DNA of 64,000 nt, taken from positions 62,001-126,000 of the forward strand of contig VWPU01004897.1 in the NCBI GenBank assembly GCA_013398955.1, given 5' to 3'. The stretch comes from Callaeas wilsoni (taxonomy: Eukaryota; Chordata; Aves; Passeriformes; Callaeidae). Below, piece by piece: positions 13,206 to 28,299 of the stretch (position 1 is the first letter of the stretch; every line of letters starts with the position of its first letter). Made by a program: the position numbers and the translations under genes. The notes under the pieces were generated by a model. That model was given only the letters and a program-made list of their open reading frames with translations. It searched no databases and had not been told where the DNA came from.

Positions 13206-16200
13206 GTAGAACTGTGAACCCAAGACTCCTGCGTGTAAAGTCAGGAAAATTCCCCCAGCAAGGCCTTGCTTGCCACACAGCGAGCCAAAGAGGGAAGAAA
13301 GGGCCTCCAAGTCCAAACAGAGATGGGGAAAATAAGGGCTCTGCATGTTCCCAAATGCAAGATTCGTGGGAGACAAAGAAACCAGATGCCCTCTGATGAG
13401 GAGGTATACCTGCAAAACAGCTCACACTTATGCATTGGCCCAATGTTTGTCTCACACAAACAGAGAACTTACAGGCCAGGAAGATTTATTTATACTTAGA
13501 AAAAACTTTGCATAAATCCATAGTAAAAGGAAGTTTTCTTCAGGGAAATACAAATGATTTGTTAAAAATATTGCCTAAGGCTTACATGCTGTACTGTAAA
13601 CAAATATGGATTTCACATAGATAATATGGGTGATACATTGATAAATTCAAAAAGTGCAAATGTAAAGAAGGACATAAAAATGTCTGCTCTAATTTAATAA
13701 AACATTAATTAAAGAGTCCTGTGAGGTAAGGGATGTTCCATTATATTTTTTTTTCCTAAAAGAAGGAGAAAGGACTGGCTTTATAGTCAGGTAAAGCAGA
13801 TGCTCCATCCCCCCTCACCTTCCATACAGAGGCTTAATGTGTCAAGAAAAAAAATGCTGAGGTTTCTCAGCAATTTTTGCCTAAGTTATAGTCATCTGTG
13901 CAAGCGTACAAGTAGTGCTCTGCTGGATCTAGCAGTAGAGATGGATCCAGGAAACCAAGTCAGGTTACGGTTTTGAAGACCCTAAGCTTCCTTGCTGTGC
14001 AGAACTGGAGTTTGAACCTACCAGTATTTCTACAGAGAAGTGCTCCAGGCACTTAAAGGGTGGAGAACTTCATTTATCCTTGAGCAAAGAGTCCCTAGAA
14101 GGCCGATCACAGAGAAGAGATCATTGAATTGCTGGTTGTTTCATTTGACAAGGATAAACTATTAGGGAATCTATATTTTTACTCGAGATGTAATTCAATT
14201 TTAGGTTCAATCTCTAATTCAATCTAATTTTCTGCGTAATAAGGATACTATGATTAATGAAATATAAATGATCAAATGAAAAGGCAATTCTGTTCTTCCT
14301 TTGTTCAAGATTGATACATGACTAGAAATACTACCAATCTGGCTGGATAGTTATAGTACAAAAATCACAACACTGATTACTTCAGAAACGTAGTTTTGCA
14401 TTCAGGCTGTGATCTGACCTGTTTTGATTTAGTTGAACTACCCAAGCTTGGATCTGAAGTTGTCCGCAGCATAATTCAGCTATCTGATGGCCCCCCAGCT
14501 GTGTGATTAAGCTATCTGAACTTCCTGTGCTATTCTTTCTTTTTCTACTCCTGGTTAGATTAGGTTCTGTCCTAAAATCCATTCTCTCATTCCTGCTTTT
14601 GATTTCCAGTTTAGTATAATAATAAACAATTTATTTCATTGCTTCTCACTCTGTGGAAATAATCCTTGAGATGTGTTACTTCAAATAAAATTAGTCAAAG
14701 CCACTGTTCCACCTCCTCCACTCACAGGAGCACTAAATCTGGTGTGAACCTTGTGTTAACAACTCCTCCAGGACTTAATCCTTACACCTGAGTCTTGGTT
14801 CATGCTCTGGTTTCATCTGGCTTTGGTTTCATCTAGTTTAACAAGTGGGTTTTGTTGGGGTTTTTTTTTTAACTATTCCCATTTGCAAAGTGAATTTTAT
14901 TTTGGTGAAATGTGAGATTTCATCCCTGTGTCTGTGGTCCATGTACACATGCTGCTGTTTCAGCTGCAGGCATTGCTCAGCCCAGGTCTGTGAGAGGTGG
15001 CCCTTCTGCTCAAAGCATCTGCTGATGTCAGCAGTCAATCCAACAGCTGGTGTTGCTTGAAGCTGAATTTAATTCATCTTCTAGGATGAAAAGAATTCTT
15101 ACCTGCCATGCAAACACATAAGGATTTACTGTTAGTACATTCTAGATACCACGGCTCTTAAGCTTTCAATTTTTTAATCAAGTAGAATTTTTTACTAAAA
15201 CTAGCTAGCTATGAGCATGCAGTAACAAAACTGCGTCTAAAATGCAGATGACCTTTTAGGCTCCCTAGGTGTTTTACTAATGCTTGAAAAAAAAAAATTA
15301 ATTCTGTGTGCAGTCTGAGTCATTTTGCAATGAACAAGCTGTTATTTATGTTTTAACATTTCCTGAAGAGATGGTTTCTATAGAACATCAGGAAGCAGCC
15401 ATAAAATGAATATGGAAAAAAATTGGGACAGAAACAAGTAGATGTTTTTTGCAATTGACTATGCAGAATCATTTCATAGCAAAAGGTAGGATCACATGCA
15501 GTAGAAATCGCTGGCTTTTGTGAGTTGGCAGAAAATATAATTAAAATAAAGAAGTGACATCTTATGTGACAGAACCTGAGTAGGCAGCACAGCATTTATC
15601 ACCTCCTGTTCACTAGCTTTTCTTTTTTAAAATTAGTGAGATTTATCTTATATGACTCCTACTCATGGTCTTGTTGGCATGAACGAAAACAAAAAAAGAA
15701 ATGTAGCAGTGTAAAATAACACCAGGAGTTACTGCAGCCAACAAAAAGGGACGAATTCATCCCTGATGCTGTGAAATAGAACTGCACAAGAGTGGATACA
15801 GGCTCCAAAGTGTTTTACATCCTGGGGTTGTTGTTTGTTTTTTGGTTTTGTGCTCATGAATTCTACCTCTATCCAGGGAAAGCGATAGATTGAGCTATCT
15901 TCTACAAAATGAGAGTTGGACTGAGATCTTGGTTTCAGCTGTGTAAATTTGAAGTTATTCTGCCAGAGTCAATGAAGTCATTCTGGGTTTATACTTGTAA
16001 GCCTTTAATCAGAGTATGTCAGTGAGCAGGAAGATGTGGCACCTGAAAATCAATAGTTGGTGCTGCTGTTTTTCTTTCGGGCTGAGAATTTTGACATCTT
16101 GCTTGCTTGGTTTTCTGTGCTGAATTTTCTGATTCAGCCAGGATGTGGACTGAGACCAGTAATATTCTCTATTAGGAGACATGGAATCTAGGAGGTTTCA

Positions 16201-19200
16201 GAAAAGAAAACCAAACCAAGCCAAACCTAGCTTAACACAGTTTAATTTTAGAAGCCTCAAACAATCAATGATTTGGAATTCTAGATGACATGACTTTAAC
16301 AAAGATATGAAGTAGTGCTGTCACAGAAATCTGCAGATAAGAGGAGCAGATCAGGGAAGAAGGTGAATAATTTTATGCATATATTTATTAAACCAGAGCT
16401 TGTAAAAGAGCTCAAGTAAATCTGCATGGAGTGGGTGGAAGGACTGGCAGCACGATCCTTAGAATAACTATATATACAAGGTTTTAAAAACCTACTTTTA
16501 GGAAGGCAGTGAGGTAAGAGAAAAGGGTATTCAGATTTTAATTTTTTATGTTATTTCTGATGAGTCACTTTCCAATACTCACACTTGAAGAATGCTTCTA
16601 AATGTACCCCTCGGGTGCATGGAAGCATGCACTTAATTACAAGCTGGTGTTGATACAGTTATGCCACATTAGTGAATGGGATGGAGGCCAACATCCCTTC
16701 CCCTCCCATTGTCCTTAAGATGCCAGTTAACACCAAAAGTAGAGGCAACCATTACTTGCACTCCAGAGAGAGCAAAACCAGCTATTGTCCTTTTCTCCCC
16801 TCCTTCCTGGTGCACCTACAACATCTGACCTGCAGTCATTTGGAAACAAACACACCGAATCTGTCCTTGATTTTGCGTGAGGTTTGTAGGGCCCTTACAT
16901 GCAAAGCAGTGGCTTGGGCAGTATGTGGCTTGTCCTTTTTCAAGCTTTTTTTTATTCCAGCTACGAATATCTGTGGTGTGAGTGTATCCAGTTTGTCTGC
17001 ATACAGCACATCACGTTCTTTGGTTTTTCAGTAAGGATTTAGCACCACACATGTGGTGAAGAAAGGTACATGAATGCAGCACTGCACCTTGTACAACGTC
17101 TTGGTGCACATTTCACTGTGAAAAAGAAAAGGTGACAGGCTCAGGTGACAGGCTCAATGCTGAGGAGTTCACCGTGTGATTTCACTCTGAACTGAGTGCG
17201 ATGGGAGTTTTGGATGAATGATGACTGTTCTGCTGTACGATCCCATTACCCTGTGCTCATTATCTTGCCTGTCTTTTTTACTTATTAAGTGAGCCATCCT
17301 CAGACCATCTGTGTTTTTGTAGTAGCACCTTGCAGCCTTGGAAGTAAACCTCACAGAAGTCTGGTAAAACATCTGTGACCATTTGCTAGCTATCAAGATA
17401 TTTTAGGACATTAAACACCAAGCTGTGTGGATACCATGAAGCTGTGGAATGTGCAGGACTTTATCACAAAGTTTAAGATGGCTCAATGTCCAGTAAGATA
17501 TGTTGTATAGCAGTGCACTCTTTTAAGGGGTATCTCTGCCAATGATAGGACTGTTTTACATAGAGATCTATGACAAACAGCACTGCTGCCTTCCTGCAAG
17601 TTACCAGTCTTAAAGTCATTAACATTCATTCATATTTTCATGATTGGGGTATTGGCAACAACAATGAATTTGACAAAATTAAAAAAAAAAAGAAAAAGCA
17701 TTTGCAACTGCAAGTTATAAACTGACATGTCTCATTTAAGCAATGTCACTTACAACCAAATATTTAGACTCCAAATCAGGATAATGAAAAAACATTTTCA
17801 GGAGTGTGATGGAGCTTCTGTCTAATTGACACTTGTACTTCCCTGCAGCTGGAGAGGATAAAGTCTCACAGAAGTATGAGCAAGTTGACAGCCTGAGCTC
17901 CTGCAGGCTTGACACAGTTTGTGTGGACAGTGCTTAAATCAGTTACATCTCTTACTCTTCTTGCTAAATTCTTTTGCTAATAAGGAGAGAGGTGAATACA
18001 TAGTTCGTCACCTAGCAACCCCAGATGAGTGCTCTGAACAGCTTTGAATGAATAGTTGCCTATGGATTCTTAAAAATAGCTGTTTTATTTTGTTTGGTTT
18101 GTGGAAGTGAAAGGTGTGGTCCCCCATATGTGCTTGTGTGAAATGATAAGCAGGAAACTGAAGGGAGAGTGACACAGAAGAGGAAATAAAAATGGAATCA
18201 CATGGTGTAATTGGCATGCATATATATATAGAAAATATGCTTCTATTCTTTTAAGTCAGCTCTGCATAAATTTGCATGACATACCTCAAGTTCCCTGCCT
18301 GTTCCATGGCATGCTACTCAAATTCTTTCCTACAGAAGAAATGGGAACATAGATACTTTGGTATGTTCAACAACACCCCCCTCATCTCATAAAGTAGAAA
18401 AATTGGTTCAGGGATTCATTATTTGCTTACAGTAGGTTGTAAGATTGTTCATTTTTGCCTGCATTAGACTTCACCCTTGGATTTTAGACTTAAATAGCAA
18501 CTGGTAGCAATAATTGAAATTGCGTTAATGGCAGCAGCTGGGCATATGGGACAAGGGTGGATGTGGCCAGCTGCAGTGGGGAGGAAGGCTGGCAGCTATG
18601 GGCCATGACAGCCTTTGTATGCTGCTCTCTAAACAGTGCTGTGGGGAGGGGGCCAGAGCCCTCTCAGCTCATCTGGTGAAGTCACACCTGGACAGGACAG
18701 GGTCACGGTTATCCCAGAGCAGGTTGGTGTCCTGCAGCAATTAAAAGCCATGTTAGCCTTTGGGGCTGGGTTTCCTTAACACTCCCTCTACAATGACCAG
18801 CCCAATGATGCAAAGCACCTTCACGACCACTTCAGCTGACCACCTGCAATTCCTCTTCCAAAGAATTGTCTCTTGGTGACAAAACAAATTGAGTAGTTTT
18901 ATGAGGCCCTGATGCCATCTTACATGTCATGGGACATTCCTATGAGAAAAGGAGTGTGGTCATACTATAATCAACTTCTCTTTGTTTGGGACACTGCATC
19001 CCAACTTAACAGATTATATTAATAAATTACTGTGAGCTCTCATTGTAAACTGGCCCTGTGCTGAGGGCATAATTTTGTATGATTGTGCCCAATACGGAAC
19101 AGAGATGTTGATTTCTTTAGAAATCCAAAGCTTCTGATTTCCCCAACCTTGAAAGCCAAAAGTATTGCAGCTGCTATTTATTTTTGTAAGTGGAGACACT

Positions 19201-19559
19201 TCTTTCATTCATGCAGTAATTTAAAGCACATTATTTTTGTTCAGTGTAACCACTTTAAGAATAAAGACAGCACTGCAGAATGCTTCTGAATTCTTTAAAA
19301 GCTTTCTTGGGATTTTCTTTCAGTTTCCAGTGTTTTGTTTGAAAAATAAGAAACATGTTGTTGTGAGGAAGCCCATATTTTGAAGCCTAAGGTAGAGGAC
19401 AAAAGAAATTTTTACAGAAAGTGGGAGAGAGGTCAGGTGGGTTGGTTAACAACAAGGTGTCATTAATGTTTTTTGGCTCACTGTCTCTGGGGTTATCCAT
19501 ATCACAATGTAGGCTAGTTTTTATTTAGTTAATTTAATAATTGAATAAACCGGTTGTCA
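13206..19559. other. Unique non-coding sequence
   Basis: No gene or mobile element that I can support. Overlapping frames at 13135-13500 and a 120-codon frame at 16672-17034 have no recognisable domains. A 13-bp unit GGTGACAGGCTCA is perfectly tandem at 17131-17156. Poly-A/T runs occur near 14860 and 17680, and a TA-rich run near 18221. Confidence 0.5.
17131..17156. repeat. 13-bp tandem duplication
   Basis: GGTGACAGGCTCA occurs twice in immediate succession without mismatch, a typical short replication-slippage duplication. Confidence 0.9.
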
Positions 19560-19840
19560 GTTGTGTTCAGCTTATGCTCCTGTCTGCAAAGGCCATTCCA
19601 CACGCTGCTCACATGTTTATTGCAAGCTGGGTGTGTGTTGCTGTTGGCTCTTACCCTGCCTGCGTGTGTGAGATGTGCGTGGCTGTGCAGGCACCCATCC
19701 CAGGGGTCCCCGAGCACAGAGCCAGGAGCATCCACCTGACACACAAGGAAGGGCACGAGGGAGCCCAGGCAAGGCTCGGTCTGGTCCCACAACCTGGTGG
19801 CAGCCTAAGAATGCCGGAGCTTTGGGAAAAGCCATGACAT
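19560..19840. other. GC-richer island, no family recognised
   Basis: This stretch is clearly richer in G and C than its neighbours, and six overlapping frames on both strands stay open through it, which is what GC enrichment alone produces. I see no TG...CA termini, no target duplication and no protein family. It could be a diverged LTR fragment, or simply a GC-rich patch. Confidence 0.35.
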
Positions 19841-22800
19841 GAAACCCAGGGACCCCTTATGGCACATTTGCTTACCATCAGGGTCTTGATGAAAAATGTC
19901 AATGTGACACCCCAACCTCATTTTCACCAGAGGGAAAACAGATTTTGGCTAGCTTGTGGCAGCTAATGGGAAGTAAAATCTCAGCAAGATTTAGGCAGTT
20001 TGCAAAATGCTCTTAACAAAATTATCAAAATAAAAGAGAACTTCCTGTAGAGGCAGAAAATGCTTACATCAAAATGTAACTCTGGGTTACTGACTGGGTG
20101 CTTTTATGCATTAGAGACTGATAGTTTCTTCTGAAAATTATACTGGGCTTTTCTAATGCACATTTTAAGGTCTAATCAGTATCCCATAGCATGGTGTGTG
20201 CCTGGCAGTACTGAGACACTACATTTCATCCCAGAAGCTGGTAATGGACCATCTGAACCGATTGATGGCAACAGTGAAAAATGCTAATGGGAAGATAGTG
20301 TGGTCATTTAACCACATCTTTATACTGAAATATACTTATGTTTCCATGTAAATGTGAAAAAAAAGTGAAAGTGTAACAGTGAGAATCTAAATATTCTAAG
20401 ATGTCCAGTATATTAATTTTGTGCTATCTTTTGGGTCACGAAAGAGTGATGGATCATCTTCATTCTTCTCTTGTGTTGAATATTTTTAATGCCCAATTTG
20501 CTCTTAATTTTTAATATTTTTCCACGTTTATGTTGTTATTATTTGCTCTTCTAACTTTAGTAACTGCTAGATTTCAGCTTTTCTCTAATTCTGTACTGTT
20601 ATTTCAGATTCTTCTAGTTAGTTTAAGTTTTTATCCTTTTTTTCTCCACCTCTAATACTTTCAAAAGAGAACTGGGCTGTCATAAGCTAACAGGTCTCTG
20701 TGTAGGGTCGGAAGTTTTGTTTAACATTATTTTCCCCCTTGGTTATTTGATCAGGCTGCAATCAGACTTTCCATCACAGTCTCTTGGCAGTATCTTGCCA
20801 GAGACATCGTACTGATGGAACACTGTGCTTATGTGTGTATGGACGTGGATGTACAAAACTACGTGTTAGGCAGGGGATTCATCCTCCAGTTGGAAAGGAC
20901 CCCCAGTAGCAGCCAGTGAAAGCACTGCCACGTGTCTTATGAGGGATGGCTGATGTATGACATTTTCCTACATAAAAACCATGTATAACGTCACATTTTT
21001 TCCTCCAAGCCCAACTTTGCTCATCTGCTTGGATCCTGAGCTGCTCAGGGAGCCTGGGTATTGCAAAAATACACTAATTACATGTTATCATACCCATGCA
21101 GTTGGCTTGCTGTCGGGCAGTGTTTTTCTGTGGTACTGCCGTGTCTCTGACTGGCCTTGCTCACTGAGCGAGGGATGTGAAGCCCTTTTTTGGATGAAGT
21201 TTCTTGCTGTGTGCTGGGGCAATGTTCTTATGGCCCCCAAAATCCTTGCCAGGGCTGTGGTAATGGTGTAGCATTTCTGACTCGTCTGCCTGTCCCTTAA
21301 CTTATCTGTGGTTGGTGCTTACCATCTTCTCTCTTTCCTCTACCCTAGATAATTTGTCCCTGAAATGTGTCTCTTCGTGTAAAAATCCTTCAGTTGCTAA
21401 TCCACCAAAAAAGCTAAGTGTATTTTTAGAAATCCTGGGATTTTACTTGTTCCACCACTGGAATTAAATTTTTAAAGGCTAGCTGTTGAGTTCTGCAACT
21501 AGGGCCTCCTTTTCATAAAACACAATACTGACTATGCGTTTTTTTATCAACATAATGTGGAAATGATGTTAATCCAGTATTTTGACAGTTATACAGTGAT
21601 AAATCTTGCAGAAAATAAGAGCTGAGAAAATAAGGCTTCAACAACAGGCAGGAAGGTAAGTGTTTAGTTTTTTGAAGCATGAAGTGTATGAAGTAATTTG
21701 AGGGATTCAGACATGAGGTCCACCTAGGCAACTACTCTGTCTTTAACAACAACCAATGAAAAACAGACAAGGAAAAAACCCCAGCATGTTTCCCCTGGGT
21801 ATGTGGGCTGAACTTCCAGACACCCATGGCTTAGGGACCTCTTGCAACAGTGTCTTTTCATGCCTCATAACCTTTTGTGCATTTTCTTTTTCATCAGAAA
21901 ATGTCTAAAATTTTCTTTCATTTATGTAAACTTTCGTGTACACAATACCTAGGCACAATGAGTTCTGAAGTTAAAGCACATATGATTCAAAAAGCTTAAA
22001 AAAGCTACCTCCTTTTTCTTTGATCTCTGAACATTTTATTTGATGCTTCTAGCTTCTAAATTATTATTTTGTAGACCTTTATTTCATCCTTCTTTGATTT
22101 TGTTCTTCCAGGCTGAAGACTTCTGGTCTATATGCTGTTTTCTTGTCCAAATGCTGTTTCTGCCTTGAGTGATGTTGCAGCTCTCTGCATCCTTCTCTGT
22201 ACCTTGTTCTGCATGTTCATGGAAACCTCCTGGAAGCATGTTGGTGGGCTGAGGGATTGCTCCTTGAACAAAGATTCCTCGTTCATACATTGAGTGCTTC
22301 CTCTCCATTCTAACGAGTGCTTTCCCTCTCTCTTTGTGGCTGTCATGCAATTAACATGAGTAAGTTTGAATCTTAAGTTTTTCTGCCATTTATAACTGCT
22401 CTTATTTTCTGTTGTGTTCATTTGTACCTATAATAGTTCTTGGCAGATTACCGTGCATTTTTGAGAAAGGGAATTTTCTCCCTTTTCTGTGACTCTTTTT
22501 CAAGCTGTTTATATGTCTGAATTTACTAGTCCTGATCCAGAGTTTAGTATTACTTTGAGTGTGTGTGTGGGCCATAATCGACAATTTTAGGCTGCAGTTA
22601 AGAATGGTCCATTGAATCTCTTAGCAGGGAACAAATGTGAAATGGAAGATAGAAATACTATAAAATTACCTTGGTTCACTATGCAGGCAAAGAAGCTTAT
22701 TCGTGAAAAAAAGAAAAAAAAGCTAATGAATGTACATTAGCAAACAGGTGCCCAGGAGATATTGAATAAAGAATTTTAGACTTTTCTTGGCAATGTGGAT

Positions 22801-25800
22801 CTTCTTTGTAATGAGTTGTAGGGATCACTTCTCAGTATGGAGAGTAAGCTAACAGCAATATTTGACTTTGTTTTGGTTTTTCGGTTTGTTTTTACAGAAT
22901 AATCATAACTCAGACTGGATCAAAGATAAGTTTAATGAACCAGGGACTTCATTAACATTTTGCATTCCATATCTCATGACTGGATTAAAAGGACTTTCAT
23001 GTTCTTTGAGGAGAAAATATGTCGGCCCTCTATAGGACAGCCTCAGAATCCCAGTTGGACTTGGTACCATAGGACCAAGATTATACAAAGCAAAAATAAT
23101 CTTAATTCCTTCCACTGTGCCTGTATCTCTGCTTCAAAGAAGTTTAATGATTCACGTATTTGTACTTAGCTGTGCAAACTGATTTATGTTTTATCCTTTT
23201 TCCCCCTGTACTCTGTAACTGCTTGGTTTGAATTTTCTTTTTCTTACATTCTTACAACAATAATATTAAAACATTTTAGGTGTATGTGTGTGTATGCTTC
23301 TTTTTTCTTTTTGGTTGAGAGCCTAAACAGTAGGAAACATTTTGTTCTCCTTCTGTCAGGAAAGAGCTGTTGTTTTTGCTTTGCAATCCAGCCTCATTTG
23401 CACCTGTGTGCTAAGGGGACTTGAGGGAAGAGGAGAATTCCTGTGAGACTAGGTTCATTTTGCCACAGCTAACAGAAGAATAGGAAGGGTCAGAATGGGG
23501 ACTGTTGTTTCTGAATGATGATGTCTTTGCAAAAAGTACCTCTTCAGACTAGTTCTCGCTCAGTATTTACCACTGAATCCTTAGTGGCAGAAGCAGCAGC
23601 CAGTCTGGCTTTCTGGAGATCTGCTGGAGGCAATGCAGAACCAATGACGATCTGCTTTCACCTTTTACAACCTGTTATCCTGCCTCAGAGCTGAAGTTGC
23701 CTACAGCCCAACCCTGCAACACCTGGTCAGAGTACAAGTATTGTGTTCTGCAGCCCTTCCCCAGCAAATCTGGATCACCTGACAACATAAAGCAAGTCAG
23801 ATCCTGGATTGTCAGTGCGAGAGAGAACATTTGTGGAGTTTCCGATAAAAACTGTAGTGATCTCATGGAAACCCATACAGCTCACTCTGATGGGCTTTCA
23901 AAAACAAACATCGAACTACTGAATTTCATACATTTGTTTGGGTGAAGACAAGTGAACTAGATGATGGGATCACTGCAGAGAAGCCGCTTTTGTACCAATT
24001 GATGGTTGAAATTAGGTAGAAAATTGCTCAGAGGACTGGATTTTAGTTACACAAATTTAAAATTAGAAGAACATTTTGTACTTTATGAAGGAAAACATAT
24101 CTGTAACATTTGGTACAAGCTAACATTAGTCAGGGTAATTAAATTCAATGTTTTTAAAGATTAATAGATGTTTTACTTCAAGTGCTTTAACAAGCACAGA
24201 ACTAGGAGGAAAAAAGTATTGCTCTGCTATGTTTTCTTCTTTCATGTGTTCTGGTACATTAATTTGCCAGGGTCACAGAAGTGGCTGGTTGGGTGGATTC
24301 TCTTGAATTCAGGTAGTTTTCATAAGCAAATTATGCCCTAAGGAGATAAACCACATTTTTGAAAGTCATCTAAGAATTTAAAAAGAGAACTGACTGAAAA
24401 AGTATTTTCAGTTCCAAGAGAAGTATTGATTTATTATTCACCTTGGAAATAATCAGGAATATTAAAAAAAAAAAAAAGAAGGAAAACCTAATCCCTTCCT
24501 CCATTGCTATTTGCAGCAGTTTTCATTGCAAGAAAAATTCTTGACACCTTCACATAAAATTGAAAGTGAAGTTGTATAAAGCTGTTTACCCGGATTTCTT
24601 ACCTTCCAGGTTCATGGAGAGTAGGTACACATCAAAATGCTGAGGCCAGCAGGAATGATGTCAAGCCTGCTTGGTCAGCCAAGCTCTACAGCCTGCCACG
24701 GGGAGATGGAGCTGTGACCTCTGAGATAGGGGAGGCGATTCTTGCAGTCAGTTTGGGGAAACTGGGATTTAAGAACCTTTTGGAATCTTCAATATCTGTG
24801 TCCTCTGTGCAGTCAAGCAGGATCCCACGGCTGCTTGATAAAAGCCTTACGAGCTTTCCTGCTCGCAGCAAATCCCCAGCACAACAGTCAGCACTGTTAC
24901 AGTGGAAGAAATGAGGTAACCCCCCTGGTGAGCATGTGGCCCTTGCTGCATGTGAGGTAAAACACTTTCTCGGCTTTATTTCTTTGTTATTTTAAATCTC
25001 AGCTGTATTTTTTATTCAGTTCTTATTTTTACAAAAGCATTGTGTATATATATAATATCTCTGTGATCACTGACATTTTAAAATTGCTGAAAAATAGTTT
25101 AGTCTTTGTGGAACGAAAGAACTTGCACTCACTCTGTCAGCTCTTGCAGTAGCATCACTTTGGCTGATGCCTCACAAAACTCTCTGATTACATGAAGAAA
25201 GGCTCAAAATGGTGATTATCCCATTACATGGCATCAAGTATTCCCCTCAGACATATGGTAACTGGCCAGGTCTCTCCTTGTACTTGGGAGCTTGTACTAT
25301 GTCAAGAAAACCCCAAAACAAAGCACTTTGTGCAGAACTTGGAGATACATGAGAGCAGAGCAGGCTTTTAGCCCCATCTCTTAAGTTGTTTGTAGAAGCC
25401 AAGCACAAACTAGCACACAGGATAGCACACATAGGTAACAAGAAGAAAAATTTCTGCTCTATAAAATTTACCATATAAATTAGACCAGTAACAGTACAAA
25501 CACTGACAATAGGCCATGCTAGATTAGATGGGGTGATTGTGGTAAGCGCTTTTGAAAGTAATTCTATTAAAAGACATGGATCTTATAATTATTTTTTCTG
25601 TTAGGTGGCTTATTTGGTTTAGTTTCTTTTTTTGTTTGTTTGTTTTGGTAAAAGCCCTCATTTTTTCCCTTTCTGTTTTTAATTGGCAGGCAAGAGAGTG
25701 GGAGTAGACTGTGTTACAGCAGAAGTGAGCAGAGGAAAACTCATTTGCTGGAAGCAGTATTTACAGGGGGGATCAAGTCAAGGCACAGAACTCATCCTGG

Positions 25801-28299
25801 CAAGCAGAACTTGTTCTCACGCAACCCATTCCTGTGAGTAAAAAGTCTTTGCCTTTGGAGTACTGCACGTTGATGTCTTCTGTATTTGGCCCTCTAACAG
25901 TGATGAGTTCAGAAAGGAGTCAGGGAGGAGTGTGCGGCAGTCTTGTTATAAGGGCAGCTTAAAATAACAGATTTCCAAGCCCAGAGAATCAGCAAAAGAA
26001 GGGACAACAAAAGATTTGATAGGATGTAGGTAGTATTACTTAGAACAAGGCCTGTTATCCAAGTAGGAAGTGAAAAAGAGACATCATTTGAGATCTAAAC
26101 AGCAAAATCACCAAATAGAGGTGTAATTATTTTGCACACTGGGTATGGACAGAAAAGTTACTTGGTTAGTAAGCACCAGTCTATTAGAAAATGTATGAAT
26201 TGTAAGTAGCAGTTCCAAAGAGATGGAAGTGTTGGCCAATTAATACCTGAAGATATAATCTGTATCCTGTATTTTAAATCAATTCACCTTAGTAGAAAAT
26301 GTGTGTGGATCTTAAAAATATTTTTATGTAGGCAGTTCTGAGAGTGAGATTGAAGCTGTGTGCTCCTTATCTGACAGTATATAAGGCCAATCACTAAAAG
26401 AGGTCAAAATTGATGGCTTGCTCATAATTTTGAGTATTAACATTTTTATTTTAAAAGACTTTAGAAGGATTTTAGAAAGAAATTTTGATGTCAGTACAGA
26501 AGTTCATGCAAATTAAAAAACGAAAAATATTTGATGATGAAGAGTAAACAATGTCAGACATGAATTTTCACAAGAAAATGGGAAATAATGCTAACAAAAC
26601 TGGCTAAAACAGAAGTGTTTCAAAATCTACGTGCATTTCCAAAAGGAGAAATTTTAATGAAGGAGCACTAGTGAAGTGAGCATGTGACTGAAGATTTTTC
26701 AGATCTCTGAATTTAAAGCTTCTTCTGGACTTGATCATATTCCTGCTGGGTTCAGTAAATTTATTTTGACATTCAGAGCCAAGGGGTGAGGGAGAAACCT
26801 GTTTGTTAAAAATTATTATTATAGAGAATCAGAAGTGAGTAGTCATTACTGAACCCTGGGAGATTAGTCAGCAAGCAGCTGGCTTTGACCTTGGAATGCA
26901 AAGACGCGGGAACATGTGGGAGTAAGGGAGAACTCTGTCATGGCTTGACTGACATCCACCTACTCCTGTAGATGTGTTTGAGATGCACATTCTGTCTTCC
27001 TTTGGAAATCAATCTTTTGGGAACCTGTTTTCTTAGAATGCAATGTCTTAAATTGCTGTGCAGGAAGGGGATACACTATGAGGATCAAATGGGAAGTTTA
27101 TAAGATCATTCATGTTACACAGCAGCCAAGAGACAAAAAAATACCCATGTCAACTATTATGAGTTCAGTAAACTCCTAATGATTGACTGTGACATTGATT
27201 TTAATATGCAAATTAAGGCAAATGTGTTTAGTGTCAGGGGAGAAGAATGAAAATGAGAATTAGTTATGATTAAAAGTCCCATATTGCGTCTGGGAAGGAA
27301 AGGTGTTCCACTGTCAGTGAGAGGTATGGCCAACAGAAATGTGTAAAGAGCACAAAGGAAGAAACTTGTATGTTGTGGTTTGTAAAGAGGAATGAGACAT
27401 AGAATGAATGCAAAAAGAAAAATGTAAGAATTGTTCTCTTTAGATAACATATATGATATTGGTCTGTGAAGTAAATAAGCTTAGCATATGTATCTGTAGC
27501 CTTCTTACATTCTACAGAAATCAGTATTCAAATAACAAAATAAAACACAATGAAAAAATTTGTCTTTTAATTTTCTGGTTTATGTACTGTAACTACTCAC
27601 ATAAATGCTATTGGTTCCTATTAGAATTTAGATATAATTCCTATCCTGATCTAAATTTATTATGCTGCCCTGAAAGGTTGCCAAATGTGAATTGCTGTAA
27701 AGTGAAATTAAATTGGGTTGCTTTAAAAGATATAAGTATATATAATATAAAAGTTGAAATATCGGAAGTAATGTTCTTTCTATGCTACTCACTGGAATTA
27801 TGTTGAGGAATTTAAAGCAAATATATATAAATGTCTTTCATGACATGATAAATTAATTACATAAAGCACCTTTATAGATTTTAATTCACCTTCATTAACT
27901 TGAATTCTGGTTAGGCTTCAGCCTTCTAGAGGCAGAGCAGAGCAGAGTCTCCTACATTCTGTGACAGGACAGTCCTTAATTCAGGGCTAAAAAGGCTGTG
28001 CTTCCTAGGAGCAGCTCACTGGAAGGCAGTGCCCTGTTTGCGCATGGCCGCTTGTATAGGGCAGGCTTGATTTCCTTCTCCATTGAGAGTCAAGGACACA
28101 GACATCACCTCCAGGTGAGAGAGAGGAGCAATTCTGTTCCCTCCTGCAGGACACTGACTATGATACTTATTGCAGTTGTGGCTAAATACCACAGCCTATT
28201 CCTGAGAATGCGTATTTGCCAGATAGATGGTGACTGCTATGTTAGAGTGATGATTCCAGCTAAATATACTGAACTTTTAATGAGATTTTTCTATTACCC
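19841..28299. other. Unique non-coding sequence
   Basis: About 8.5 kb without a supported gene. The longest frame (27453-27806, 117 codons) is in AT-rich DNA with no recognisable domain. A 13-base poly-A run lies near 24466, and a T/G-rich low-complexity stretch near 25614-25650. Around 26715-26765 one frame reads weakly like a reverse-transcriptase region, too short to call. Confidence 0.5.
28296..28299. repeat. 4-bp target-site duplication, left copy
   Basis: ACCC directly before the LTR at 28300, repeated at 28757-28760. Four-base duplications are usual for gammaretrovirus-like (class I) elements. Confidence 0.65.

Noticed and set aside
25689..25834. Possible exon between an acceptor-like AATTGGCAG and a donor-like CTGTGAGTAA
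   Set aside because: No partner exon or recognisable peptide; signals this short occur often by chance.
26715..26765. Reading KASSGLDHIPAG, reminiscent of a LINE reverse-transcriptase motif
   Set aside because: Only about 12 residues match, with no ordered matches on either side, unlike the 31-kb element.
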